Shown in pieces: positions 30,116 to 37,233 of a stretch of 37,233 bases of DNA; position 1 is the first letter of the stretch, and each line of letters begins with the position of its first letter. The DNA comes from a virus, in IMG/VR virus record IMGVR_UViG_3300042691_044046, positions 1-37,233 of that record; one strand, given 5' to 3'. The notes below the pieces were generated by a model that was not told where the DNA came from, searched no databases, and worked only from the letters and a program-made list of their open reading frames with translations. Made by a program: the position numbers and the translations under genes.

Positions 30116-30835
30116 ATGACCCACGCCTATCTCTCCACCAATCAGTATGCTCTGCTGAGCAGTCTCCCGGAGCCAAAGGAGGAGCCGTCAAAGTTTGACT
30201 CGATGGCGGCCCAGATCCTGTTTCGCGGGACACCTGCCCAGTTCAAGGTTGTGTTTGGCCTTGGCCAAAACCCTCCAGCCGGCTTTGTCTCAAGGCCAAG
30301 CATGTACGTCACCAAGAGCGACATCACCCGGAGGGAGCCCGATGGACACATCTGGGCGGATGTGGAATGGCAGGGGTTCGCGACTCCGGGCGACCGCATC
30401 AAGGTCTATTCCAACTCGGTCACCACGCGCGAGACACAGTGGCCGCAGAAGTCGGGTGATGCCACGGTGTTTGTGCCGGCATCAATGCTCAAGGTGCCAT
30501 TCGGATCGGCGACGTCAGACACCAATCCAAACACCGGCGAGTACTGGAGGGTGCGCCTCAGCGACCAACTGGGGCTGCTGCGCATTCAGGGCGCATCGAT
30601 TGCAACCCTCTACAATCCACCGGTGCCGCCCACGGTGCCCTCCCAGATCAAGCCGCTCAATCGGCCCATGAATTTCTCGGGCCTCAAGGACCCGGTCCTG
30701 AACAGTCCGCGCGGATGGGTGCTGGTTGGGTTTAACCCTCAGGATCCTATCGTTGTGCCTCGGCCAGGTGTGCCGGTCGGGCTGTTTTTGTGGGAGGCCA
30801 ATTACCAATGGGTGCCGGACTACGGTCCGGGCTGA
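30116..30835 (+). CDS. Distal tail / minor tail protein
   Basis: The ATG at 30116 follows the tape-measure stop by one base (239 aa). The protein is beta-rich (VTKSDITRREPDGHIWADVE) with many Pro residues in the last third. Its place right after the tape measure is that of distal tail proteins; I see no diagnostic motif. TTGAC follows its stop, 15 nt before the next ATG. Confidence 0.6.
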   Translation: MTHAYLSTNQYALLSSLPEPKEEPSKFDSMAAQILFRGTPAQFKVVFGLGQNPPAGFVSRPSMYVTKSDITRREPDGHIWADVEWQGFATPGDRIKVYSNSVTTRETQWPQKSGDATVFVPASMLKVPFGSATSDTNPNTGEYWRVRLSDQLGLLRIQGASIATLYNPPVPPTVPSQIKPLNRPMNFSGLKDPVLNSPRGWVLVGFNPQDPIVVPRPGVPVGLFLWEANYQWVPDYGPG

Positions 30836-30856
30836 GTTGACGCCCGGGGATGGGGG

Positions 30857-32209
30857 ATGAATTACCGAGCATCCTTCAGCCACCGGGGCAGCAGCCACCT
30901 CCACCTTGCCCAGCTGGGCGCTCTGCAGGAGAAGCCCTCCGAGGCTGTGCTGGCTGCCAGTTCGGAAATCCTGCTCGATGGAGCCAACTACGCCTACAAG
31001 GTCTGGGAATCCACGGATGACCCGTATTCGCTGACGTTTACGGGCTCCCATGCCAGCCAAACAGGGCCTGCGAACCTAAGCATCATCCGGGGGATCGTGG
31101 CGCGCGTCACGGCTCTCCCCGCCACTATCGATCCGACAATCGGTGCCTCCGCCCAGCAACGGATCGTCGCCATCGGAAACACTGGATCCGTCGGTGCCCG
31201 CCAGACGGCCACGGCTGCCCTGATCACTGAGCTGGCTCCGGACTGGGTCGTGATGGCCGGCGGAATGTGCGGTTACGCTGGCACGGGTGCGACGGCATTC
31301 GCGGACAGCAATGCTGCCTTCGCTTCGCTGTTCGCGTCTGGAAAGGTGCTCCCGGTGCTTGGGCCGCGCGATAACTCGGTCGCCAGCATCCTGTCGCAAA
31401 TTCAAGCGGCCCTTCCGGCCGGGCCGTTTGATCCGAGATACAATACAGGAGTCGGATACTATGCCCACAACATCGGGACCAAGCTGGTGCGATTTGCGGC
31501 CATCGATGGAGGGAAAAATCTTGCCGGAACTGCTGTGCGGACCGGTGTCCCCGGCCTTGGATCCGCCTCCCAGCCGGAGGTCCTCGATGAACTCCTCGCG
31601 TCTCCCCAGCCAGCCTGTCATCGGATTGCAGCCTGCGCATTCTCGCCAACGGTTCCGGGCACCGGGAATGTCATGCCGGAGCTGTCATGGCTTGCGCGCA
31701 GCGGCGCTGCTGATCTCCTGATTACGTCGGCTCATCAGGGCACCAGCATCGTGCACCTCGATGTGGGTGATACCACGCTCCCGATCATCAATGTAGGTGC
31801 TGGGTCTGTCGCTCCCACATCGGTCGGCGACCTCGCCGGGATCGCTCAGCCGGCATCGTTGGTCTGGGCTGAAAATTCCAATGCCTGTCTCGCTCTGATC
31901 ACGGCGACGCCGTCGGCGATGGAGGTCAAATTCCTCGACACGACGACTGGTGCGGAGCGCCACAAGGCTGTCTATCCGCGCCGTCCGCTGGCTCCATACG
32001 GACAGATCAATCTGTCCGTTGGCATGGGCGCACTTGGATCCATCAGCACGGTCATGGAGCTGGGGTCCACCTTTGTGTGGACTGCTCCTCAGCTGGGGAT
32101 CCCGATGCCAGACAATGATCTGGAGCTGACAATCTCCAGCCTGCTGGGGCAGCTCCTCAATCAGACTCCCTATCGCCTCCGTGTCGAACTCCTCGTTGTC
32201 GGAGCATGA
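30857..32209 (+). CDS. Tail protein with an inactive metallophosphoesterase-like domain
   Basis: In this 450-aa protein residues ~100-320 follow the calcineurin/purple-acid-phosphatase pattern in order: AIGNTGSVG (105-113), LAPDWVVMAGGMCGYAGTG (126-144), LFASGKVLPVLGPRDN (158-173), a YYAHNIGTKLVRFAAIDGG strand pair, and LARSGAADLLITSAHQG (279-295) followed by INVGAGSVAP. In active enzymes these are GDTG, GDxxY, GNHD and GHxH. Here Asp, Asp, Asn-His and the His pair are Asn, Gly, Pro-Arg and Ala/Gln-Gly. The fold seems kept but the metal site lost, which suggests a structural or sugar-binding role at the tail tip. The N-terminal ~95 residues may attach it to the tail. Fold assignment is by eye. 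Confidence 0.7.
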   Translation: MNYRASFSHRGSSHLHLAQLGALQEKPSEAVLAASSEILLDGANYAYKVWESTDDPYSLTFTGSHASQTGPANLSIIRGIVARVTALPATIDPTIGASAQQRIVAIGNTGSVGARQTATAALITELAPDWVVMAGGMCGYAGTGATAFADSNAAFASLFASGKVLPVLGPRDNSVASILSQIQAALPAGPFDPRYNTGVGYYAHNIGTKLVRFAAIDGGKNLAGTAVRTGVPGLGSASQPEVLDELLASPQPACHRIAACAFSPTVPGTGNVMPELSWLARSGAADLLITSAHQGTSIVHLDVGDTTLPIINVGAGSVAPTSVGDLAGIAQPASLVWAENSNACLALITATPSAMEVKFLDTTTGAERHKAVYPRRPLAPYGQINLSVGMGALGSISTVMELGSTFVWTAPQLGIPMPDNDLELTISSLLGQLLNQTPYRLRVELLVVGA

Positions 32210-32691
32210 ACATCGTCTTCGCATCACTGGGAGTCGAGGTGGCTGCTGTCGTCTCGTCGTTTGGGGCAGGGGCTGGCACATACAATCCTCTGCCGTCTTT
32301 CCGACGGGATCTGGATCCGGCCACGCTCGACAGTGCAGTCGTGCTGCGCCTCGTCGGAAATGGAACACTGGACGCATTCCCGGACGTCGAGCTGGCTGGG
32401 AATCCTCTCCGCAACGTCGAGGGCCTGCAGGCCAAGTTTGCGAAGGTCCACATCCTGCACATCCGCGCGGGGAAGATTGATCCAGCAGTTGGATGGACCG
32501 GGCCTGTGACCGTCTCAGTTACCGATTTGTTCGGTACCCACAGCCACACATTCGCCGGCCCGGGCGAGGTGACCTACTGCCTCGAGGCTGGGGTGGTGCC
32601 GACCGCCAGCAGTGCAGTGGCAGTCTCGTTCTACGGGGGCTCGAGCAATGTGGGCGTCGAGGTCCTGATCGCGGGCAAGGAAACCGCCTGA
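32206..32691 (+). CDS. Unknown tail-tip protein, 161 aa
   Basis: Starts at an ATGA overlap (MNIVFASLGVEVAAVVSSFG). It is beta-rich throughout with Gly-rich turns (TVSVTDLFGTHSHTFAGPGE), consistent with a virion protein. No known family. It probably works with the upstream pseudo-phosphoesterase protein, since they are coupled. Confidence 0.55.
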   Translation: MNIVFASLGVEVAAVVSSFGAGAGTYNPLPSFRRDLDPATLDSAVVLRLVGNGTLDAFPDVELAGNPLRNVEGLQAKFAKVHILHIRAGKIDPAVGWTGPVTVSVTDLFGTHSHTFAGPGEVTYCLEAGVVPTASSAVAVSFYGGSSNVGVEVLIAGKETA

Positions 32692-32703
32692 TCCATTCAA
32701 GCC

Positions 32704-33177
32704 ATGCCACCACCAGCCGTCTCCGCATCGATCTCCTCGCATCATCGACCCATCCCCCAAACGCAACCCATGCCGCTCGTCTCAGCCGCTCTCAGCATCC
32801 CTGTGCTCGCCGTCACTCTGTCGCTGCCAGCGGCGGCCATCGTCATCGAGCAGCCGAGTGTGAGCGACTCGTATGCAATGCTGGGGGCAATCCTCGCCAG
32901 TCTCATCACCCTCATCGAGGGCCGTCACCGTGGGCGGCCTCTGCTGCCTCTGCTGGCGAATTTCATCGGCTCGGCGGCCGCCGGATCCTTTTTCCCCGCC
33001 ATCGCATTTTTCGTCCTCGTGCAGTGGGGTTGGATCGAGCCGGCGAAGCATGTCTGGTCTCGCACATGGCATGCCTGGGCTGCCTCCGGGTTCCTCTGCG
33101 GCATGAATGGCTGGTGGATCATCCACCGCGCCACCGGACTCCTGAAATCGTTCGAGGGGGTCGCAAAACGTCGCTGA
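32704..33177 (+). CDS. Holin candidate (multi-pass membrane protein)
   Basis: The 157-aa frame starts at ATG 32704; ATG 32770 (MPLVSAALSIPVLAVTL, residue 23) is an alternative. Hydrophobic stretches lie at about residues 24-46, 56-72, 84-108 and 120-140, with a basic end (VAKRR). A small multi-pass protein among late genes is a holin candidate, but it is 3.4 kb away from the endolysin, separated by fibre genes, and no holin family signature is visible. Confidence 0.55.
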   Translation: MPPPAVSASISSHHRPIPQTQPMPLVSAALSIPVLAVTLSLPAAAIVIEQPSVSDSYAMLGAILASLITLIEGRHRGRPLLPLLANFIGSAAAGSFFPAIAFFVLVQWGWIEPAKHVWSRTWHAWAASGFLCGMNGWWIIHRATGLLKSFEGVAKRR

Positions 33178-33181
33178 TCAC

Positions 33182-35332
33182 ATGTCTCACACCCGCGCTG
33201 CATCTCTCGCATTTCCGCCACCGGCCATCCTGCGGATCGACCACTCGCAGGCCAATCCGCTGAAGCTCGCTCTCTCGTGGGATGCGTCGGCGGAGATGCC
33301 GGCATCGATGACCCTGCGCGCGGAGATCCATCCCAGTCGGTCGGTGGGGGGCGCTGCCGTGCCGCTCTCAGCTGTGAGCATGCTGGTCTCAGCAGATGAT
33401 CCGCAGCCATGGGAGCTGCTTTTCTCAAGCCAGCAGACCAATCTGGATCTGGGAGGCAAAGAGTCGAAACAGTTTGCGCTGACGATCACGGGCATCGTCT
33501 CTCCTTCGGTGCTTTACACGCTCGCATCGGCCGATCTCATCCTGCATCGGCATCCATGCAGCCAACTGGTGCCAGCAGCCGTCAGTCCGCTGCTCTACGC
33601 AACCACCGAAGACGTTGATGCCATCGATGAGCGCGTGACTGCCATCGAGGAAAATGGCGGATCCGGGATCCCCGGCCCAGTCGGGCCTCCGGGGACGGCT
33701 GCCACGCTCACGGTAGGCACGGTCTCGACTGGCTCTCCTGGCTCGGCGGCCTCGGTCACCAACTCAGGGACATCCTCTGCAGCGGTGCTCAATTTCGTGA
33801 TTCCCCGGGGCGATACGGGGCCTGCCGGCGCAACTGGTGCTGCTGGGACGGCTGCCACGCTCACGGTAGGCACGGTTTCGACTGGCGCTCCGGGGTCGGC
33901 GGCCTCGGTCACCAACTCAGGGACATCCTCTGCTGCGGTGCTCAATTTCGTGATTCCCCGGGGCGATACAGGGCCTGCCGGCGCAACTGGTGCGGCCGGT
34001 GCTGCTGGGACGGCTGCCACGCTCACGGTAGGCACGGTCTCGACTGGCGCTCCGGGGTCGGCGGCCGCCGTCACCAACTCAGGGACATCGTCTGCGGCCG
34101 TGCTCAATTTCGTAATTCCACGGGGCGATACGGGGCCTGCCGGAGCCGCCGGCCCAGCCGGAACGGCCGCCACAGTGAGCGTCGGTACAGTCTCGACAGG
34201 GGCTCCGGGTTCGGCGGCCACGGTCACCAACTCAGGTACGGCCGCTGCTGCAATCCTTGATTTTGTGATCCCGCGCGGGGCGGACGGGAGCGGAAGTGGG
34301 ATCTCCGACAACACGTATGCAGACATTGTGGTCTCCGGTTCCGGGTCTGTTTGGACTATCAATGCCGGGGCTGTTACAAGCACGAAGATCGCTGATGCAG
34401 CAGTCGTCTATGCCAAGATCCAGAGTGTCACTGCTCAGGCGGTGCTTTGCCGGGCAGCGACCACCAATGGAGCCGTGGGCGAAATCACGCTGGCAGCGTC
34501 GCGACTGCTCGGCCGCGGAACGACAGGGAATGTGGCTGCCATCTCGGTAGGCAATGGACTGGCGTTCAGCGGGGCCGTTCTCAGCGTCTCGTTCGGGTCG
34601 ACTGGCACCACGGTGTGCGTGGGCAATGATGCGAGGCTGTCAGACGCACGCACACCCACGGCCCATGCAGTGTCACACCAAGGCGGTGGCGCAGACGCCA
34701 TCAAGCTCGACGACCTTGCTGCGCCTGACGATAATACGGACTTAAACGCAACCACTCTCCGTCACGGCCTCCTGCCAAAACTGAGCGGGCAGAATGCGGA
34801 GTTCCTCGCGGGGGATGGAGCGTATCTGGTTCCGCTTAAAGCCACCCGTGCAGCAAACCTCTCTGCGGTGCTTACTATGGCTTCAGACGAGGTGCTGACC
34901 GCAGTGGATCCGGGAGGCGACAGGCTCCTGTTCTGGAACGACACCACCAACCAATGGGACTACCTTTCGGCCGTAGCTATTGCCAACGGAGGTACAGGCG
35001 CGACAGACAAGCAGACAGCAGTCACGAACCTCGTGACTCCACTGGCGCGTGCAGGCACCACAGCCAACTTCACGCTTCAGGCTTCCGACAGCGGAGCCAT
35101 CATTGAAATCGAAGCGACCTCTGCAATCAACATCACAGTCCCTAGCGGTTTGCCTGCCGGGTTCAACTGCGTGATCGTGCAGGGCGGCACCGGACAAGCC
35201 ACGTTGGTCGCCAGCGGTGTTACGCTGAAGTCGTACAATAACCTGCTGAAGACAGCGGGGCAGAATGCAGCGATCAGCATCTTCCCCGGACGATCCAGCG
35301 GAACGTACATCGTAACTGGCGCGACAGCATGA
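33182..35332 (+). CDS. Collagen-like tail fibre with four tandem internal repeats
   Basis: The 716-aa protein has an N-terminal attachment domain (~1-155), a short coiled coil (DVDAIDERVTAIEENG), four tandem units at ~170-370, and a C-terminal fibre. Each unit has TAATLTVGTVSTGAPGSAA, then NSGTSSAAVLNFVIPRGDTG with collagen-like GxY triplets. Units start at 33692, 33845, 34007 and 34160 (51, 54 and 51 codons). The C-terminal part has DARLSDARTPTAHAVSHQGG and ANGGTGATDKQTA, typical of tail fibres. It should bind the host surface. The nearly identical repeats invite recombination that changes fibre length. Confidence 0.85.
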   Translation: MSHTRAASLAFPPPAILRIDHSQANPLKLALSWDASAEMPASMTLRAEIHPSRSVGGAAVPLSAVSMLVSADDPQPWELLFSSQQTNLDLGGKESKQFALTITGIVSPSVLYTLASADLILHRHPCSQLVPAAVSPLLYATTEDVDAIDERVTAIEENGGSGIPGPVGPPGTAATLTVGTVSTGSPGSAASVTNSGTSSAAVLNFVIPRGDTGPAGATGAAGTAATLTVGTVSTGAPGSAASVTNSGTSSAAVLNFVIPRGDTGPAGATGAAGAAGTAATLTVGTVSTGAPGSAAAVTNSGTSSAAVLNFVIPRGDTGPAGAAGPAGTAATVSVGTVSTGAPGSAATVTNSGTAAAAILDFVIPRGADGSGSGISDNTYADIVVSGSGSVWTINAGAVTSTKIADAAVVYAKIQSVTAQAVLCRAATTNGAVGEITLAASRLLGRGTTGNVAAISVGNGLAFSGAVLSVSFGSTGTTVCVGNDARLSDARTPTAHAVSHQGGGADAIKLDDLAAPDDNTDLNATTLRHGLLPKLSGQNAEFLAGDGAYLVPLKATRAANLSAVLTMASDEVLTAVDPGGDRLLFWNDTTNQWDYLSAVAIANGGTGATDKQTAVTNLVTPLARAGTTANFTLQASDSGAIIEIEATSAINITVPSGLPAGFNCVIVQGGTGQATLVASGVTLKSYNNLLKTAGQNAAISIFPGRSSGTYIVTGATA
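33692..34290 (+). repeat. Four in-frame direct repeats (153-162 bp) in the fibre gene
   Basis: Starts at 33692, 33845, 34007 and 34160. The first three are almost identical at DNA level, and the third carries an extra nine bases (three residues, GAA). The fourth is more diverged, including third-base changes. Confidence 0.85.
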
Positions 35333-36129
35333 TTGTATTCCCCACATTTCACGGGACTCTGGTGCGTGCCCCGGCTACTGCTGGATTCAATCCTGCCAGT
35401 ACCAGCCCGTCGATCTGGCTCGATGCGAGCACGAATGCGTATCTTTACACTGCGGACGCAGGAGGATCTCTGGTCACGGCCGGGCAGGCGATTGGAAGGT
35501 GGGAAGACCGCAGCGGAAACGCGAGGCACTACACACAGGCGACCGCAGGGGCGCGGCCCATATTCCGATCTTCCGGGCAGAACTCGTTCGGCTTTGTCGA
35601 GTTCACCAACCATTGGCTTCTCAGCACTGCGGCGCTGTCTGTGCTCAATAATGCGTCCGGAACTACCGCCATCATGGCTCTCAAATATAGGTCACTGCAA
35701 ACGTCGTTTAATAACGCAGTCTGGATTGCGCGAAATACCGCTGCGAATAGTGCTCGACTGGGTTTCGGAACTGGGGCAGCAGGGACCGCGCAGCAGCACT
35801 GTATTGCCCGTAGGTCTGGGGATCCGTCGCTGCTTAACTACATAACAGGATCAACTGCGTTCCAGATTCATTCTGCAAGAATCAACCACAGCGCAGCGCT
35901 GATGGATCACTACCGTGACGGAGTGGTCATCAACGCTAACGTGGCAACAGGGCTGGGTACCGGGGCAGTTGATAATTTTAACTCTCAGCGCGTATCTATC
36001 GGCTCGCACGACGGAATAACCTTCGCGCCTGTAGACATCTCTGAAATCTTCATCTGGAGCCGTGCCTTGACTGACACGGAAATTGCAAACATGCACAATT
36101 GGATCCTCACCAAATACATTCCAATATGA
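35329..36129 (+). CDS. LamG/concanavalin-like receptor-binding protein candidate
   Basis: This 266-aa protein starts at an ATGA overlap with the fibre. It carries text typical of LamG/ConA-like domains: IWLDASTNAYLYT (29-41), RWEDRSGNARHYTQAT (57-72), DGVVINANVATGLG and ISEIFIWSRALTDTEIANMH near the end, the usual LamG closing helix. Such domains bind carbohydrates and are common at phage fibre tips. Base composition is noticeably less GC-rich than the surrounding genes, which suggests recent acquisition or replacement. Confidence 0.75.
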   Translation: MIVFPTFHGTLVRAPATAGFNPASTSPSIWLDASTNAYLYTADAGGSLVTAGQAIGRWEDRSGNARHYTQATAGARPIFRSSGQNSFGFVEFTNHWLLSTAALSVLNNASGTTAIMALKYRSLQTSFNNAVWIARNTAANSARLGFGTGAAGTAQQHCIARRSGDPSLLNYITGSTAFQIHSARINHSAALMDHYRDGVVINANVATGLGTGAVDNFNSQRVSIGSHDGITFAPVDISEIFIWSRALTDTEIANMHNWILTKYIPI

Positions 36130-36521
36130 ACCCGCCCGACTTTTTCAATCTTCCGCCTCCTCCACAGGAAACTGACCGTGTTCTTGTCGCCCGGCACCTG
36201 AAGGCATCGATCAATGTGGAGCTTCAGCGGAGGATCGAAAACCATGTCTCTGGATACAACGCATTCTGGCATGCGCCATGCACGCCGGATGACGTGCTGA
36301 AGGAGCTTGGAACTGATGCCCGAACTGTGATTGAGTGCAGCCGTGCCAACCTACGAAACCTGCATGAGCTTGCGCAACTGGTCGGCAAAACGCTGCTCGA
36401 CTTTATGCCTGCCGAGCAATGGATGCCAAAACGGGAATTTATCGAACACCCCGATGGGACCGTTACCATGTCTCCGCCTAAACCCGGATTCGACGAATGG
36501 GGAAACCCGACTGACATCTGA
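36126..36521 (+). CDS. Unknown 131-aa late protein
   Basis: It starts at ATG 36126, overlapping the LamG gene stop (MNPPDFFNLPPPPQETDRVL). The protein is soluble with helices (RTVIECSRANLRNLHELAQL). Position between the tip protein and the endolysin suggests a fibre-assembly or lysis accessory protein; not recognised. Confidence 0.5.
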   Translation: MNPPDFFNLPPPPQETDRVLVARHLKASINVELQRRIENHVSGYNAFWHAPCTPDDVLKELGTDARTVIECSRANLRNLHELAQLVGKTLLDFMPAEQWMPKREFIEHPDGTVTMSPPKPGFDEWGNPTDI

Positions 36522-36533
36522 CCAACCTGACCA

Positions 36534-37070
36534 ATGCCAGCAGTCGCAGCCCCTCCTACCAATCTCGGTGCCCGTCTCGCAGCCATCGCCGCAGCCGACG
36601 TCGGTAAGCTCGAGATCGGCCGCAACAGAGCCCCATGGATTCAGAAATTTTGGCCGGCAACCGACTATCCAGAAGGGTATGCCAACCGGGAGCCATACTG
36701 CGCAGCGGCCGTGGCCTACTGGGTCCGGCAGTGGCTTCTGGATCCGGCCGTCCTTGCCAATTTAGGGATGACTGCGGCCGTCGCTGAGAGGTGGCGTTGC
36801 AAGTCAGCCGGCGCATTCAGATGGCTCGAGTGGGCCCGCAGCAAAGGGGTCCGCACATTCCCCGATTCCCCTGGCCTCCGCCTGCAGCCTGGCGACCTGA
36901 TGGTCTTCGACATGTCGCACATTGGCGTTATCGAGTCCGCGACCACGACCAGCACCATCTACACCATCGAGGCGAACACGGGTGCCAGCGGCGGGAGGGA
37001 CGGCGATGGCTGTTTCCGCAAGATCCGTCGGCGGGAAATGGCTCGTGGCTTCATCCGGCTGGTCAAGTGA
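36534..37070 (+). CDS. Endolysin, CHAP/NlpC-P60-type cysteine peptidase or amidase
   Basis: The 178-aa protein has the papain-like cell-wall hydrolase layout. Cys56 is in EPYCAAAVAYWVRQW, His129 in LQPGDLMVFDMSHIGVIES, and Glu146 or Asn148 in YTIEANTG would complete the triad. It should cleave peptidoglycan peptides or amide bonds at lysis. It has no signal peptide, so it needs a holin for export. It is the last gene before attR. Spanins were not identified. Confidence 0.8.
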   Translation: MPAVAAPPTNLGARLAAIAAADVGKLEIGRNRAPWIQKFWPATDYPEGYANREPYCAAAVAYWVRQWLLDPAVLANLGMTAAVAERWRCKSAGAFRWLEWARSKGVRTFPDSPGLRLQPGDLMVFDMSHIGVIESATTTSTIYTIEANTGASGGRDGDGCFRKIRRREMARGFIRLVK

Positions 37071-37173
37071 TGGCCCGTGCCAAGGCGGCGGTCCTATCCT
37101 GCGGAATCTCGATTTTCCTCGATTTTCCGAGTATGCGAGTTAAGAGAAGTTAAGAGGTCAGCGCCCGAAAAAA
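37071..37173. promoter_or_regulatory. Right attachment arm with GTTAAGAG pair
   Basis: Two direct copies of GTTAAGAG at 37139-37146 and 37149-37156, the second followed by GTCA as in the left arm. A repeated CTCGATTTTCC (37107-37129) lies just upstream; the left arm has a weaker similar stretch (GATTTTCCGTTGG). These are candidate integrase arm sites. Confidence 0.55.
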
Positions 37174-37206
37174 GCCCCACTCCGGGGTGATTTCCCGGAG
37201 TGGGGC
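37168..37206 (-). terminator. Intrinsic terminator for the tRNA, phage-supplied copy
   Basis: On the minus strand the hairpin GCCCCACTCCGGG / CCCGGAGTGGGGC is followed by TTTTTT, a proper intrinsic terminator placed 5 bp after the CCA end. If the prophage is integrated as inferred, this copy came with the phage and now ends the reconstituted host tRNA gene. Confidence 0.8.
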
Positions 37207-37233
37207 GGTGATGGTCGGGCTGGCGGGATTCGA
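37174..37233. repeat. attR: right copy of the terminal direct repeat
   Basis: 57 of 60 bases match 1-60; the three mismatches are in the hairpin loop. The window ends within the T-loop of the tRNA. Confidence 0.85.
37212..37233 (-). tRNA. 3' end of the tRNA gene reconstituted at attR (cut by window end)
   Basis: CCA, discriminator A, acceptor strand CAGCCCG, T-stem and the start of the T-loop are visible. The rest of the gene, expected intact, lies beyond the window. Confidence 0.6.

Noticed and set aside
1-37233. CRISPR array, transposase or reverse-transcriptase-based diversity generator
   Set aside because: No regularly spaced repeats of CRISPR type, no transposase-like frame and no RT gene were seen, although the head module resembles that of BPP-1.

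Overview
The window is one nearly complete, apparently intact temperate siphovirus prophage. A 60-bp direct repeat (57/60 identical) forms both ends, so the window runs from attL to attR. The repeat holds the 3' end of a minus-strand tRNA gene (T-arm, acceptor stem and CCA, tRNA-Pro-like) plus a terminator hairpin. The DNA is GC-rich throughout. The host is probably a high-GC Gram-negative bacterium. Verrucomicrobiota is my guess from the style of the proteins, at low confidence, because nothing in the window identifies the host directly.

Left arm (1-4476): attL, a tyrosine integrase, two membrane proteins, a stand-alone PD-(D/E)XK nuclease of the HsdR N-terminal type, and a 92-codon gene between two near-identical terminators. 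The immunity switch follows: a minus-strand HTH repressor faces a plus-strand 66-aa ribbon-helix-helix protein across a 95-bp region with three AATTCACA boxes spaced 30-31 bp.

Early operon (4545-13979): about 16 tightly packed plus-strand genes, many coupled by ATGA or GTGA overlaps. It starts with small unknown proteins, some membrane-anchored. It then encodes an unusual replication set: a DnaN-type sliding clamp, three small Cys-rich or XRE-type proteins plus a CCHC-knuckle protein, a minimal family-X DNA polymerase-like nucleotidyltransferase, a CHC2/Toprim primase and an SF3/D5-like helicase. An 850-bp non-coding, repeat-rich region (13980-14833) with GGTGACG boxes in inverted pairs follows and is the best candidate replication origin.

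Late operon (14834-37070): small and large terminase (GpA-like), a small connector-position protein, lambda-type portal, S49 maturation protease, a putative scaffold with a signal-peptide-like N-terminus, major capsid protein, Bbp16-like cement protein, head-tail joining genes, probable major tail protein, tail-assembly chaperone with a likely -1 frameshift on an A9 run, tape measure (561 aa, about 84 nm tail at 1.5 A per residue), distal tail proteins, holin candidate, a repeat-bearing collagen-like fibre, a LamG-like protein and a CHAP/NlpC-like endolysin. One tail protein has the layout of a metallophosphoesterase but has lost its metal ligands.

The most unusual points are the clamp + PolX + primase + helicase set, the pseudo-phosphoesterase tail protein, the repressor and its divergent partner sharing a module, the candidate origin, and two recurrent leader motifs (TTGAC and tandem CTCCATACA) ahead of late genes that mostly lack Shine-Dalgarno sequences.
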